A DNA stretch of 64,000 bases, taken from positions 62,001-126,000 of the forward strand of contig VGHN01000001.1 in the NCBI GenBank assembly GCA_016868255.1. Direction: 5' to 3'. Of this stretch, positions 49,701 to 59,198 are shown piece after piece. The notes under the pieces were generated by a model. That model did not search any database. It saw only the letters and a list, made by a program, of their open reading frames with translations, and was not told the origin of the DNA. The DNA comes from Betaproteobacteria bacterium. GTDB lineage: Bacteria > Pseudomonadota > Gammaproteobacteria > Burkholderiales > Burkholderiaceae_A. Made by a program: the position numbers and the translations under genes. Position 1 is the first letter of the stretch. Each line of letters opens with the position of its first letter.

Positions 49701-50822
49701 CATGCGATAGATCGCCACGCGAGCGGAGAGTTGATCTGGGGTCTCATCGAGGCGCAGCGTTGATGAGATGTATGGGCCGTGGTCAAGGTCGTTGATGTAG
49801 AGGCTTGAGAAATCACGAATTTTGGCGTCGCGCAGCTTGGCCAAGAGCTCGTCGGAGATTTCGTCGTTGGCCTTGGCCAAGAGCTCACCGGTCTCTGCAT
49901 CCACCACGTTCGTGGCCAGCACACGACCAACAAGAAAGTCGTCCGGCACGCTGATTCGCTTGAGCCCAGCTTTTTCAATGTCGCGAATGTGCTTCGCATT
50001 GATGCGCTTGTCTCTCGGCACGAGGACATTGCCGTCTTTGTCGGTGATGTCGAACCGCGCCTGCTCCCCCTTGAGGCGCTCGGCGACCAGCTCCATTTGG
50101 GCGCCTTGCGGCATGAGCTGGAAGTGGTCAAACGAGAAGAAATGCGCAAGAACCTGCTCGGGCGAAAGGCCCAGTGCCTTCATGAGGATGGTGACAGGCA
50201 TCTTGCGACGACGGTCGACCCGGAAGTAGAGGATGTCTTTGGGATCGAATTCAAAGTCGAGCCATGACCCGCGGTAGGGAATGATCCGTGCCGAAAACAG
50301 CAACTTCCCAGAGCTGTGCGTCTTGCCGCGATCATGCTCGAAGAAGACACCAGGGGATCGGTGGAGCTGACTGACGATGACACGCTCGGTCCCGTTGATC
50401 ACAAAGGATCCGGTATCGGTAACCAGGGGCATCTCGCCCATGTAGACCTCTTGCTCCTTGACCTCTTTAATCGTGGGCTTGGCGGCCTCACGATCGAGAA
50501 TCACAAGTCGAACTCGAGCTCGCAGCGGTGCTGCAAAGGTTAGGCCACGCTGCTGGCACTCTTTCATGTCGAAGGGGGGAGTGCCCAGCTGGTAGTGAAC
50601 AAACTCCAAACGCGCCAGGCCGTTGTGGCTGGTGATCGGAAAGATCGACTGAAAGGCGGCCTGCAGACCGGACTCGTCTCGACGGTTTGGTGCCGTGTCT
50701 GCCTGCAAGAAGTCGCGATAAGACTCCAACTGCGTCTCGAGGAGATACGGCACCTCGAGGACCGGAGGCCGTTTGGCGAAACTCTTGCGGATGCGCTTTT
50801 TTTCAGTGAAGTTGTAGGCCAT
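46719..50822 (-). CDS. rpoB: DNA-directed RNA polymerase subunit beta
   Basis: [51 protein letters not shown]. Confidence 0.99.
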   Translation of the reverse strand: MAYNFTEKKRIRKSFAKRPPVLEVPYLLETQLESYRDFLQADTAPNRRDESGLQAAFQSIFPITSHNGLARLEFVHYQLGTPPFDMKECQQRGLTFAAPLRARVRLVILDREAAKPTIKEVKEQEVYMGEMPLVTDTGSFVINGTERVIVSQLHRSPGVFFEHDRGKTHSSGKLLFSARIIPYRGSWLDFEFDPKDILYFRVDRRRKMPVTILMKALGLSPEQVLAHFFSFDHFQLMPQGAQMELVAERLKGEQARFDITDKDGNVLVPRDKRINAKHIRDIEKAGLKRISVPDDFLVGRVLATNVVDAETGELLAKANDEISDELLAKLRDAKIRDFSSLYINDLDHGPYISSTLRLDETPDQLSARVAIYRMMRPGEPPTEDAVEALFNRLFFSEDSYDISKVGRMKFNRRLGREEVLGTMTLSNEDILDTIKVLVELRNGRGEIDDIDHLGNRRVRCVGELAENQFRSGLVRVERAVKERLGQAEADNLMPHDLINSKPISAAIREFFGSSQLSQFMDQTNPLSEITHKRRVSALGPGGLTRERAGFEVRDVHPTHYGRVCPIETPEGPNIGLINSLALYARLNEYGFLETPYRKVVDGKVTDQIEYLSAIEEGRYVIAQANAEVDDKGRLLEDLVSVRVNGETTLSGPERVEYMDVAPSQIVSVAASLIPFLEHDDANRALMGSNMQRQAVPCLRPEKPLVGTGIERTCAVDSGTVVQARRGGLVDYVDSRRIVIRVNDSETKAGESGVDIYNLTKYTRSNQNTNINQRPVVSKGDSVLRGDVIADGASTDLGELALGQNMLVAFMPWNGYNFEDSILISERVVAEDRYTSIHIEELSVFSRDTKLGPEEITRDISNLSENQLARLDEAGVVYIGAEVQAGDVLVGKVTPKGETQLTPEEKLLRAIFGEKASDVKDTSLRVPSGMSGTVIDVQVFTREGIQRDKRAQQIIDDELGRFRKDLNDQLRIVEADAFQRIEKLLIGQPANGGPKKLAKGTAISANYLADIDRYHWFDIRLSDESAAQQLEGLKESLEQKRHQFDLAYQEKHRKLTQGDELPPGVLKMVKVYLAVKRRLQPGDKMAGRHGNKGVVSRIVPVEDMPYMADGRPVDIVLNPLGVPSRMNVGQILETHLGWAAKGLGQRIGEMLARQAQVTELRKAVEAIYNSTGKSEDIASLKDPEIKELAENLVKGVPFATPVFDGAKEDEIRQMLQLAYPADIAQRIGLTTTRTQVQLYDGRTGDSFDRTTTVGYMHMLKLHHLVDDKMHARSTGPYSLVTQQPLGGKAQFGGQRFGEMEVWALEAYGAAYTLQEMLTVKSDDVAGRTRVYENIVKGDHVIDAGMPESFNVLVKEIRSLGIDIDLERN

Positions 50823-50918
50823 TGATTGTCCTTGGGTCTAAATAGTTAGGGACTAACTTGGCAATGGACTCTGGCAATCGAGACTTGGGAGCTCGAACAA
50901 GAATGCCCATTGCAAAGC

Positions 50919-50950
50919 CAGCCCCACCGGGCATTCGCCCGGGGTGGCTG
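50919..50950 (-). promoter_or_regulatory. Stem-loop in rplL-rpoB spacer (candidate attenuator or RNase III site)
   Basis: 14-nt arms, 12/14 complementary, 4-nt loop: CAGCCACCCCGGGC-GAAT-GCCCGGTGGGGCTG. Confidence 0.6.
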
Positions 50951-50962
50951 ATGACTGCTGCG

Positions 50963-51352
50963 TTACTTGACTTCGACTTTCGCGCCCGCTTCTTCGAGCT
51001 GCTTCTTAAGCGCCTCAGCGTCTGCCTTGGAGATTCCCTCTTTGACAGGCTTGGGAGCACCGTCAACGAGATCCTTGGCTTCTTTGAGTCCCAGGCCGGT
51101 GGCAGCACGGACCACCTTGATGACCTCTACCTTCTTGTCGCCCGAGGCGGCGAGCACCACTGTGAACTCGGTCTGCTCTTCAGCAGCCGCGCCACCGGCA
51201 GCCGCGCCACCGGCAGCGGGTGCAGCCACGGCAACAGCGGTTGCAGCCGCAGATACGCCAAACTTGTCTTCCATCATCTTGATGAGCTCGGAGAGCTCGA
51301 GGACGCTCATTGAGCCCACTGCATTCAACACATCTTCTTTGGTCATTGCCAT
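50963..51352 (-). CDS. rplL: 50S ribosomal protein L7/L12
   Basis: [49 protein letters not shown]. Confidence 0.98.
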   Translation of the reverse strand: MAMTKEDVLNAVGSMSVLELSELIKMMEDKFGVSAAATAVAVAAPAAGGAAAGGAAAEEQTEFTVVLAASGDKKVEVIKVVRAATGLGLKEAKDLVDGAPKPVKEGISKADAEALKKQLEEAGAKVEVK

Positions 51353-51392
51353 TTCAAAATCTCCAAAACAATTGGTTTAAGGGGTCGTCGAT

Positions 51393-51923
51393 TTAAGCCT
51401 CGGCCTTGGCCCGTTGATCCCGAACGGCCGCCACAGCGCGTACAAAGCTGGTGGGGATTTCGTTGAGGGTCTGAACGAACTTGGTCGTGGGCGCCTGCAT
51501 GGTTCCGAGCAGTTTGGCCAGGAGTTCCTCGCGCGAGGGCAAGGAAGCCAAGGCCTTAATGCCTTGAGCATCGATGGTGCTGTTTGGCAGTGCGCCCGCC
51601 TTAATCACCAAGTGCTCGTTGGCCCTGGAAAAGTCTTGTAGGACTTTTGCCACGGCCACGGGATCTTCGGAGACGCCATAAATGAGTGGCCCCACCATTT
51701 TGTCGGTGAGTTGCTCGAATGGCGTGCCGGCGACAGCGCGGCGAACCAGAGTGTTCTTTAAAACACGCAGGTATACGCCCGACTGCCTCGCCTTGCTACG
51801 AAGATCGGTCATGCTGGCAACGTCGAGACCACGATATTCAGCAACAACAACCGCCTGCGCCTTCGCCAGCTGGGTGGTGACGTCGTCGATCATTGCTGCC
51901 TTTTCTGCGCGGTTTAGTGCCAC
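51393..51923 (-). CDS. rplJ: 50S ribosomal protein L10
   Basis: [36 protein letters not shown] start with AGGAG upstream. Confidence 0.97.
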   Translation of the reverse strand: MALNRAEKAAMIDDVTTQLAKAQAVVVAEYRGLDVASMTDLRSKARQSGVYLRVLKNTLVRRAVAGTPFEQLTDKMVGPLIYGVSEDPVAVAKVLQDFSRANEHLVIKAGALPNSTIDAQGIKALASLPSREELLAKLLGTMQAPTTKFVQTLNEIPTSFVRAVAAVRDQRAKAEA

Positions 51924-52134
51924 GGTCTACTCCTAAAGAACCCCCCAAAAATTCGGGGGGCGGTTGAAACCGGCGACCTTTGAACCAATTGACCCTTTAG
52001 GGGGCCTTGAATCCTTCGGGACCGCCATCTGCGTTGGGAGTTCTTCTCAAATTAAGCGAATACAAGACCCGCCCCAACGGTCTTTGACAACCTGAACCAA
52101 GAGGAGACGCCCGCTTGGTTCAGCCCAAAGCCTG
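51924..52134 (-). promoter_or_regulatory. rplA-rplJ spacer with L10-leader-like structured region
   Basis: Stem-loops CTGAACCAAG-N12-CTTGGTTCAG (52092-52123) and CCCCCC-N8-GGGGGG (51941-51960), plus CGGTT-TC-AACCG. Confidence 0.55.
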
Positions 52135-52842
52135 CTAACCCGCCTGCTGCGCCAACAGCGATTGGGGTTCAATGCGAATGCCCGGTCCCATGGTTGTTGA
52201 GACGGCCACCTTTCGCAGGTAGACGCCTTTGGACGAGGCGGGCTTTGCACGATTGAGTGCCTCGATGAGTGCGACCAGGTTGCTCTTGAGCGCACCGACC
52301 TCGAAGGAGGCCTGGCCAATCGTGCAATGAATGATTCCAGCCTTGTCGGTTCGATACTGAACCTGGCCGGCCTTTGCGTTCTTTACTGCCAAAGCGACAT
52401 CGGGTGTGACGGTGCCCACCTTGGGGTTGGGCATGAGTCCACGTGGCCCGAGAATCTGGCCGAGTTGTCCCACCAACCGCATGGCGTCGGGCGAGGCAAT
52501 CACAATGTCGAAATCCAGATTGCCGGCCCTGATGCGCTCGGCGAGGTCGTCCATGCCGACAATCTCTGCCCCAGCGGCCTTGGCCTGCTCGGCCTTTTCG
52601 CCTTGTGCAAACACCGCAACGCGAGACGTCTTGCCAGTGCCGGATGGCAACACGATAGAACCGCGAACGAGTTGGTCGGATTTCTTGGCATCGATACCGA
52701 GTTGCACGGCCACATCCACCGACTCGGTGAACTTCGCGGTCGCACACTCTTTGGCGAGGCTTAGGGCCTCGTCGGCGCTGTAGTTTTTGGTGCGATCAAC
52801 CTTTGCTCGAACCGCAGCAATTCGCTTGGGTAACTTTGACAT
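52135..52842 (-). CDS. rplA: 50S ribosomal protein L1
   Basis: [29 protein letters not shown] ... [35 protein letters not shown]. Confidence 0.98.
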   Translation of the reverse strand: MSKLPKRIAAVRAKVDRTKNYSADEALSLAKECATAKFTESVDVAVQLGIDAKKSDQLVRGSIVLPSGTGKTSRVAVFAQGEKAEQAKAAGAEIVGMDDLAERIRAGNLDFDIVIASPDAMRLVGQLGQILGPRGLMPNPKVGTVTPDVALAVKNAKAGQVQYRTDKAGIIHCTIGQASFEVGALKSNLVALIEALNRAKPASSKGVYLRKVAVSTTMGPGIRIEPQSLLAQQAG

Positions 52843-53274
52843 TTAGAGTCCCTCCACGGTGATGCCCATGCTTCGGGCACTGCCGGCTATGGTCTTTATG
52901 GCTGCCTCGAGGTCGGCCGCGGTGAGGTCGGGTTTCTTGAGCTTGGCGATGTCCTCGCACTGTGCGCGAGTGATGGAGCCCACTTTGTCGCTGTGGGGCT
53001 TCGACGAGCCCTTGTCAATCTTTGCGGCCTTCTTGATGAGAATCGAGGCCGGCGGCGTCTTCATCACGAAGGTGAATGTCTTGTCTGCGAAGGCCGTAAT
53101 GACGCAGGGAATGGGGAGTCCAGGCTCCATGCTCTGGGTCTGGGCATTGAATGCCTTGCAGAACTCCATGATGTTCAGACCACGCTGACCCAGTGCCGGA
53201 CCAATGGGCGGCGATGGGTTCGCTTTTCCTGCAGGGACCTGCAGCTTGATATAACCGACTATCTTCTTTGCCAT
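52843..53274 (-). CDS. rplK: 50S ribosomal protein L11
   Basis: [40 protein letters not shown]. Confidence 0.98.
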   Translation of the reverse strand: MAKKIVGYIKLQVPAGKANPSPPIGPALGQRGLNIMEFCKAFNAQTQSMEPGLPIPCVITAFADKTFTFVMKTPPASILIKKAAKIDKGSSKPHSDKVGSITRAQCEDIAKLKKPDLTAADLEAAIKTIAGSARSMGITVEGL

Positions 53275-53333
53275 GATGGCTCCTATGCGAGTACTTGCGC
53301 AGGCCTGACTTGAAGCCGCCCTTCCTGCTCCTC

Positions 53334-53357
53334 AAAACCGGCCCCAATGCTGGCCGG
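53334..53357 (-). terminator. Short hairpin plus U4 between nusG and rplK (weak terminator/attenuator)
   Basis: Minus strand CCGGCC-AGCATTGG-GGCCGG-TTTT immediately after nusG. Confidence 0.5.
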
Positions 53358-53364
53358 ACCACAA

Positions 53365-53898
53365 CTAGAGTTTTTCGACCTGACCAAACTCCAACTCGAC
53401 CGGGGTGGAGCGACCAAAAATGGTCACCGACACCCGCAGACGATTTTTTTCGTAATTCACTTCTTCCACATTGCCGTTGAAGTCGGTGAAAGGGCCTTCT
53501 TTGACGCGAACCACTTCGCCCACTTCGAAGAGGACTTTGGGTCGGGGCTTTTCAACACCCTCCTGCATCTGGGCAATGATCTTGTCAACTTCGGACTGAG
53601 AAATAGGGGTGGGCTTGCTTGCCGAGCCCCCGACAAAGCCCGTGACCTTATTGGTGTTCTTCACCAAATGCCAGGTCTGCTCATTCATTTCCATCTCAAC
53701 CAGGACATACCCTGGGAAGAATCGACGCTCGGACAAAGCCTTTTGTCCGCCACGAATCTCAACGACCTCTTCAGTGGGGACGAGGATCTGGCCAAACTGG
53801 TCTTGCATGCCCGCACGATCAATTCGCTCTTGGATGGCCCGGGCCACGCTTTTCTCCATGCCTGAAAAGGCATGTACGACATACCAACGCTTGGCCAT
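53365..53898 (-). CDS. nusG: Transcription termination/antitermination protein NusG
   Basis: [28 protein letters not shown] motif [12 protein letters not shown]. Confidence 0.97.
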   Translation of the reverse strand: MAKRWYVVHAFSGMEKSVARAIQERIDRAGMQDQFGQILVPTEEVVEIRGGQKALSERRFFPGYVLVEMEMNEQTWHLVKNTNKVTGFVGGSASKPTPISQSEVDKIIAQMQEGVEKPRPKVLFEVGEVVRVKEGPFTDFNGNVEEVNYEKNRLRVSVTIFGRSTPVELEFGQVEKL

Positions 53899-53900
53899 AG

Positions 53901-54281
53901 TTACTTCCATCCCAACAGAAGGTCGTAGAGCACCCACTCAAGCGACTTGTCGGTCAGCCAGAGAAAGAGTGCCATTACAAACACGAATAGAAAGACGATT
54001 CCGGTGGTCCGCAGGGTTTCCTTGCGCGAGGGCCAGTGAACACGACGCGCTTCGGCCTGCGACTCCCGAGCAAAAGCAATGAATTGTCGACCCGACGGGC
54101 TGACCAATCCCAAGACCAAAGAAGCCACGATTCCAGCTGCGAGCGCACCTGCGGCAGCAATTCCTTTGCCATCGTCAACAGTATAGAAGCCAACGACACC
54201 CGCCAGAAAGGCGAGCACCGCCCCAACAAGCATGAGCTTGTTTTGTAGGCTGCTGGTGTCGACGTCGGTGACCGAGCTCAT
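53901..54281 (-). CDS. secE: Preprotein translocase subunit SecE
   Basis: [31 protein letters not shown]. Confidence 0.95.
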   Translation of the reverse strand: MSSVTDVDTSSLQNKLMLVGAVLAFLAGVVGFYTVDDGKGIAAAGALAAGIVASLVLGLVSPSGRQFIAFARESQAEARRVHWPSRKETLRTTGIVFLFVFVMALFLWLTDKSLEWVLYDLLLGWK

Positions 54282-54310
54282 TGGGCGTGGTTCCAGCAGT
54301 TCGAAGCGGT

Positions 54311-54386
54311 GGCAGGGGCAGAGGGAATCGAACCCCCAACCTTCGGTTTTGGAGACCGACGCTCTGCCAATTGAGCTATGCCCCTA
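54311..54386 (-). tRNA. tRNA-Trp (CCA)
   Basis: AGGGGCATAGCTCAATTGGCAGAGCGTCGGTCTCCAAAACCGAAGGTTGGGGGTTCGATTCCCTCTGCCCCTGCCA; 76 nt with encoded CCA. Confidence 0.97.
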
Positions 54387-54408
54387 GGCTTCGAACTGCA
54401 ATCCTTTC

Positions 54409-55599
54409 TTACTCGATGACTTTAGCGACGACGCCTGCGCCGACGGTTCTGCCGCCCTCGCGGATGGCAAAGCGCAGGCCCTGCTCCATGGCAATCGGGG
54501 CAATCAAGGTGACAACCATCTTCACATTGTCACCAGGCATGACCATCTCCGTGCCCGAGGGCAACTCCACCGAACCCGTCACATCGGTCGTGCGGAAGTA
54601 AAACTGCGGGCGGTAGTTGTTGAAAAACGGCGTGTGGCGCCCACCCTCTTCTTTAGAGAGCACATAAACCTCACACTCAAACTTGGTGTGCGGTGTGATC
54701 GAACCGGGCTTGGCCAGCACCTGACCACGCTCGACCTCCTCACGCTTGGTACCACGCAGCAACACACCCACGTTGTCACCAGCCTGGCCCTGATCGAGCA
54801 GCTTGCGAAACATCTCCACACCCGTGCAGGTCGTCTTGACCGTGGGCTTGATCCCCACAATCTCAATCTCCTCACCCACCTTCACAATCCCACGCTCCAC
54901 ACGGCCAGTCACCACCGTGCCACGGCCCGAGATCGAAAACACATCCTCAATAGGCATCAAAAACGCACCATCAATCGCACGCTCCGGCGTCGGAATGTAC
55001 GAGTCAAGCGCCTCGGCCAGCCTCATGATCGCGCCCTCGCCCAGATCCCCCTTGTCGCCCTCGAGCGCCAACTTGGCCGAGCCCTTCACAATCGGGGTGT
55101 CATCACCAGGAAATTCATACTTCGAGAGCAACTCACGCACTTCCATCTCAACGAGCTCCAACAACTCCGCATCGTCGACCATGTCGCACTTGTTCAAAAA
55201 CACAACGATGTAAGGCACACCCACCTGACGGGCCAACAAAATGTGCTCACGCGTCTGCGGCATCGGACCATCGGCAGCCGAACACACCAAAATCGCTCCA
55301 TCCATCTGCGCAGCACCCGTGATCATGTTCTTCACATAGTCAGCATGCCCCGGACAGTCCACATGCGCATAGTGACGCGACTGCGTCTCATACTCCACAT
55401 GCGCCGTGTTGATCGTAATGCCACGCGCCTTCTCCTCAGGCGCCGCATCAATCTGATCGTACCCCTTGGCCTCACCACCAAACTTCGACGACAACACCGT
55501 CGTAATCGCCGCCGTCAACGTCGTCTTCCCATGGTCCACATGACCAATCGTCCCAACATTCACATGCGGCTTCGTACGCTCAAACTTGCCCTTGGCCAT
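54409..55599 (-). CDS. tufB: Elongation factor Tu (copy 2)
   Basis: Same 396-aa protein as copy 1; flanked by tRNA-Trp and tRNA-Thr/Gly/Tyr. Confidence 0.99.
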   Translation of the reverse strand: MAKGKFERTKPHVNVGTIGHVDHGKTTLTAAITTVLSSKFGGEAKGYDQIDAAPEEKARGITINTAHVEYETQSRHYAHVDCPGHADYVKNMITGAAQMDGAILVCSAADGPMPQTREHILLARQVGVPYIVVFLNKCDMVDDAELLELVEMEVRELLSKYEFPGDDTPIVKGSAKLALEGDKGDLGEGAIMRLAEALDSYIPTPERAIDGAFLMPIEDVFSISGRGTVVTGRVERGIVKVGEEIEIVGIKPTVKTTCTGVEMFRKLLDQGQAGDNVGVLLRGTKREEVERGQVLAKPGSITPHTKFECEVYVLSKEEGGRHTPFFNNYRPQFYFRTTDVTGSVELPSGTEMVMPGDNVKMVVTLIAPIAMEQGLRFAIREGGRTVGAGVVAKVIE

Positions 55600-55642
55600 G
55601 CCATTACTCCCTAACAATTGACTGAACGAAAATTAAAAATCC

Positions 55643-55718
<76 letters not shown>

Positions 55719-55758
55719 GATACGCGACCAACTGATGATGCGACCAACAAATTCTTAC

Positions 55759-55832
55759 TGGAGCGGGTGAAGGGAATCGAACCCTCGTCGTAAGCTTGGA
55801 AGGCTTCTGCTCTACCATTGAGCTACACCCGC
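55759..55832 (-). tRNA. tRNA-Gly (TCC)
   Basis: GCGGGTGTAGCTCAATGGTAGAGCAGAAGCCTTCCAAGCTTACGACGAGGGTTCGATTCCCTTCACCCGCTCCA. Confidence 0.97.
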
Positions 55833-55841
55833 ACGCCCCAA

Positions 55842-55927
55842 TGGTGGAGGAGGTTGGATTCGAACCAACGTAGGCGTGCGCCAACAGATTTACAGTCTGC
55901 CCCCTTTAGCCACTCGGGCACCCCTCC
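55842..55927 (-). tRNA. tRNA-Tyr (GTA)
   Basis: Class II tRNA with long variable arm: GGAGGGGTGCCCGAGTGGCTAAAGGGGGCAGACTGTAAATCTGTTGGCGCACGCC...CCTCCTCCACCA. Confidence 0.97.
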
Positions 55928-55941
55928 ACGACGAACCTTAA

Positions 55942-55970
55942 AGTATCCGTCTTTAAGGGGTGAGTGTCAA
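55942..55970 (-). promoter_or_regulatory. Candidate sigma70 promoter of tRNA-Tyr/Gly/Thr-tufB
   Basis: Minus strand TTGACA (55970-55965), 17-nt spacer, GATACT (55947-55942), upstream of tRNA-Tyr. Confidence 0.65.
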
Positions 55971-55971
55971 T

Positions 55972-56928
55972 TTACGGGGCGCTACGGATGGCCAGAAAAT
56001 CGAGGGCTCGGCCACTCGGTTCGGTATAGCGAATTCGCACCGGAAGGTGGCGATCGGTGGGGTCGAGCCAGACATCGATCAGGCCCATTCGGCGGCTGTC
56101 GATGGGGTCGCTGGTGACCCGTAGGGCGGGCACCAGGATTCCGCCTGGCAGGACCAGGTCTTCTTCATCGCCCACTTGAAAGGCCACGTGTTTGAGTTCT
56201 TTATCGGTGGCCAGAGGGAAAGTGAAACGCTGGCCTGGTGCCAGGCCACCCTTCTGAGATTCCCCGATCCAGGCAATTTGAAAGACCACACTGAGTCGGT
56301 CTTGAAGCCCCGCGGGGGCGGGCACCGTTGGGCCATCGGCCTTGAGGCGTGCGGTGTTTGTGGCAGCATCAAACACGCTCTCTTGCAAGCCACGTCTCGG
56401 CGTGTTTTGGCGATACCGCTGAGGGGCCAGTCCCTCCGGCGTAAGTTTGCCTTCGCTTCGTATCTCGACCGGACCACTGACAAATGCCGAGAGCCAGCCG
56501 ACCGCCCTCGCCACCAGCGCAATTTCATAGCGCTCTTCTCCGGGGTACCCAAGAACGATCTCACCGCGGCCGAGCGGCTGGCGATCCAGGCCAAACTCCC
56601 CCCAGTAGGCCTCCATTGCGAGCGCTCCCGACTTGGGCACCCGATCAATGGGTGGAGTCGGCGCACCGGCCTGCTGGGCCTGGGCTTTTTCAGTGGGGAC
56701 GGGCTCAACAGCCAACGGCTCTGGCGGTGGGGACTCGGGCCGCGCGTTCTGAACGGGAGCGACCGCGCCGGCCGGGGGGATGGGCCGCACCCAGGCGAAC
56801 TCGAGTGGCGGCGCTTCAATTGGCCTGGGTGTCAAGCGAAGCAACCACTGCAGATCGAGCCAGAGCAGGGCGAGCAAAAGCAGGTGTCCAAGGGTCACCC
56901 AGACGACGATTGCAGCACTGGTTCTCAT
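55972..56928 (-). CDS. DUF3108 domain-containing protein
   Basis: N-terminal TM plus Pro-rich linker, then YEIALVARAVGWLSAFVSGPVEIRSEGKLTPEGLAPQRYRQ typical of DUF3108 proteins; recognised from memory. Confidence 0.7.
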   Translation of the reverse strand: MRTSAAIVVWVTLGHLLLLALLWLDLQWLLRLTPRPIEAPPLEFAWVRPIPPAGAVAPVQNARPESPPPEPLAVEPVPTEKAQAQQAGAPTPPIDRVPKSGALAMEAYWGEFGLDRQPLGRGEIVLGYPGEERYEIALVARAVGWLSAFVSGPVEIRSEGKLTPEGLAPQRYRQNTPRRGLQESVFDAATNTARLKADGPTVPAPAGLQDRLSVVFQIAWIGESQKGGLAPGQRFTFPLATDKELKHVAFQVGDEEDLVLPGGILVPALRVTSDPIDSRRMGLIDVWLDPTDRHLPVRIRYTEPSGRALDFLAIRSAP

Positions 56929-56953
56929 TGGGCTTTCACCTTACACTGGCCCT

Positions 56954-57556
56954 GTGGAGAGTCCTAGTGATCCCTTCTCATTTCTACGGTCGGCCTGGCC
57001 CGAATGGTCCGGCAGTGGCCTGTCCGGTTTTGGTGTGCCGAATGCCTTTTTACCAAGCATGGACCTTGCGGAGATCGAGAAGCGAATCGCAGATCTCAAG
57101 AGCGTTGAGCATTGGCTCACCCTTAACCTAAATATGGTCAAGGCAACCCTCCAGGCCTTCGAGATCCAGCGAGGCACATTGATGAATCTGCGCGCGTTTC
57201 AGGAGAGCATGGCTCCATCGGACCATTCCGCCGACGGCCCCGCTCCCGATTCGGCAAGCCCCACCTCAACCGCCTCTGGTGTGCAAAATCCCAACGGCAT
57301 GGCCATGGCCGCTGCAAGCCAGTCGGCTTGGCTCTGGAATCAGCTCCAATCCCAGTTCAATCAGATGGCGAGCCTCGCCGAATCCGGATCGGAGCCATTC
57401 GAAAAGAGCAGTGAGGGAGGGGATAAAACACCGAAGGCACAGGCACCGAAGGGGAAGACCTCGGAGTCAAGGGCCAAAGTCAGGGCCGCTTCCAAGCCAG
57501 CTGATACAGCGCGTTCAACCACAGCCCCCAAAAAACCGAGTACAAAAAAAACCTAG
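56954..57556 (+). CDS. PhaM-like polyhydroxyalkanoate granule regulatory protein
   Basis: DPFSFLRSAWPEW ... PSMDLAEIEKRIADLKSVEHWLTLNLNMVKATLQAFEIQRGTL, followed by Lys/Ala-rich tail; GTG start inferred. Confidence 0.75.
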   Translation: MESPSDPFSFLRSAWPEWSGSGLSGFGVPNAFLPSMDLAEIEKRIADLKSVEHWLTLNLNMVKATLQAFEIQRGTLMNLRAFQESMAPSDHSADGPAPDSASPTSTASGVQNPNGMAMAAASQSAWLWNQLQSQFNQMASLAESGSEPFEKSSEGGDKTPKAQAPKGKTSESRAKVRAASKPADTARSTTAPKKPSTKKT

Positions 57557-58482
57557 TCGCGCGCCCGGTTCCGCCACGCACTGACGGCCTCTCCCAATTC
57601 GGAGAGATCGGTGACGACCTTGACGCCATCGGGAATACGCCTCTGTCGCAAGGCCTGGGAGCGACCACCCGCCCAGATATCAACATGAAGTGGAAGCTTC
57701 GAGCGAAGTTCTGTGAGCCCCTGAATGACCATCGTGGGGTTGGCCACCGATGAGAAGGAGAGCGCCACCACATCGATTTCCTGAGACTTCGTCGCCAGGG
57801 CAATATCCCATATCGGTGTCTGAACACCGAGCGACAGGCATCGGCAACCCTCTAGGGCCAGCAGGGCCTCGACCATCAGTAACCCCATTCCGTGGGACTC
57901 TGTTGGGAATGTTGTGAGCAGAACACGTGGCCGGGAGGCTGGATGCGGGATGGTGCTTATCGCATTTCGAAGAACAACCTGCATGCTCTCCGTAAAGAGG
58001 TGCTCCTCATAGATTTCAAGCTGACCCCTGGCCCAGGCATCACCCACTTGGTCAATTAGCGGGGCGACCACCTCGGTCACAAAGCGGGCCAAGCCATGAC
58101 GCAACACCCGCTGGCCCAGCTGCCGACGCAACTCTTCAATTTGGTGGGCCCGGGTGAGTTCCATGAACATCTCGAGGTCGGCCGCCTGGTCCCCCGAAGG
58201 GACCAGAAGTGATGACGGCAGCTGCTCCGAGAGTGCACGCAGACTTTCATCGGGCAGACCGATGATTTTCCCCGGGCGGTGGCCGGCGTCCAAGAGACGC
58301 CGAATCAGTCGAAGCCGGTCGACTTGATCCAAGGAGTAGATGCGCTCACCGAAAGCGTCTCGCTGCGGAACGGGGAAGCCATATCGACGCTCCCAGACCC
58401 TCAGAGTGTCCTTGGACAAACCCGTATCGCGCTCTACGGCAGCGATACTCAGAAAAACTGGCGATTGGACGGCTTGGTCCAT
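57553..58482 (-). CDS. MerR family regulator with cobalamin (B12)-binding domain, CarH/LitR-like
   Basis: MerR HTH (LSIAAVERDTGLSKDTLRVWERRYGFPVPQRDAFGERIYS); W-ARGQLEIYE-EH (Wx9EH); ESHGMG (ExHxxG). Confidence 0.9.
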   Translation of the reverse strand: MDQAVQSPVFLSIAAVERDTGLSKDTLRVWERRYGFPVPQRDAFGERIYSLDQVDRLRLIRRLLDAGHRPGKIIGLPDESLRALSEQLPSSLLVPSGDQAADLEMFMELTRAHQIEELRRQLGQRVLRHGLARFVTEVVAPLIDQVGDAWARGQLEIYEEHLFTESMQVVLRNAISTIPHPASRPRVLLTTFPTESHGMGLLMVEALLALEGCRCLSLGVQTPIWDIALATKSQEIDVVALSFSSVANPTMVIQGLTELRSKLPLHVDIWAGGRSQALRQRRIPDGVKVVTDLSELGEAVSAWRNRARD

Positions 58483-58507
58483 GGCATTTGCCTCAAAATA
58501 ACCGCAT

Positions 58508-58520
58508 TTGTCGTAGACAA
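58508..58520. promoter_or_regulatory. Candidate operator TTGTC-GTA-GACAA
   Basis: Perfect 5-bp-arm inverted repeat in the MerR-B12/gpx divergent region. Confidence 0.4.
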
Positions 58521-58524
58521 TTGG

Positions 58525-58554
58525 TTGACGCATCTACGTTCTTGTATCTAGTAT
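58525..58554 (+). promoter_or_regulatory. Candidate promoter for the gpx-folE2 operon
   Basis: TTGACG-N18-TAGTAT in the divergent intergenic region. Confidence 0.45.
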
Positions 58555-58571
58555 AGGTCACGGTAACTTCA

Positions 58572-59198
58572 ATGGCTAGGACAAAATTGAAAAAGTCATT
58601 CGTCCAAAGGGATTTTCTAGTGGCTTTGGCGCTGGCCTTGGCCATCTTGGGTCTTCCAGCGGTCGCCTCGGCGAACAGCTGCCCCAGCCTCCTGAACAAG
58701 ACATTCCCGAGACTCCAGGACGACGTGCCCCAGTCGCTTTGTCAATATGCAGGCAACGTGGTTTTGGTGGTCAATACCGCCAGCTACTGTGGCTTTACCA
58801 AGCAATACGAGGGCCTCGAGTCCCTCCACAAGCGCTACTCGAACAAGGGACTTGTTGTGCTGGGCTTCCCATCGAATGATTTCAGCCAAGAGCCAGGCAG
58901 CAATAAAGAGATTGCAGAGTTCTGCACCAATACCTTCTCGGTGAAGTTCCCGATGTTTGCCAAAACTGCTGTCAAGGGTCCCCAGGCCAACCCCCTCTTT
59001 GCGGACCTCATACGTCAGTCAGATGCGCCCGGCTGGAATTTCCACAAGTACCTGATCGACAGGGATGGAAAACTCTTCCGAAGCTACTCCAGCATGGTCG
59101 ATCCAACCGGTCGGCGCATGGTCTCTGACATCGAGACCCTCCTCGCCCAGACCCGCTCCCCTTCTTCCGCACCAGCCCCGCAGAAAGTCCGCCAATGA
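58572..59198 (+). CDS. Glutathione peroxidase, predicted exported
   Basis: Sec-like signal (DFLVALALALAILGLPAVASA) then NTASYCGFTKQYEGLESLHKRY and LGFPSNDFSQEPGSNKEIAEFC. Confidence 0.88.
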   Translation: MARTKLKKSFVQRDFLVALALALAILGLPAVASANSCPSLLNKTFPRLQDDVPQSLCQYAGNVVLVVNTASYCGFTKQYEGLESLHKRYSNKGLVVLGFPSNDFSQEPGSNKEIAEFCTNTFSVKFPMFAKTAVKGPQANPLFADLIRQSDAPGWNFHKYLIDRDGKLFRSYSSMVDPTGRRMVSDIETLLAQTRSPSSAPAPQKVRQ

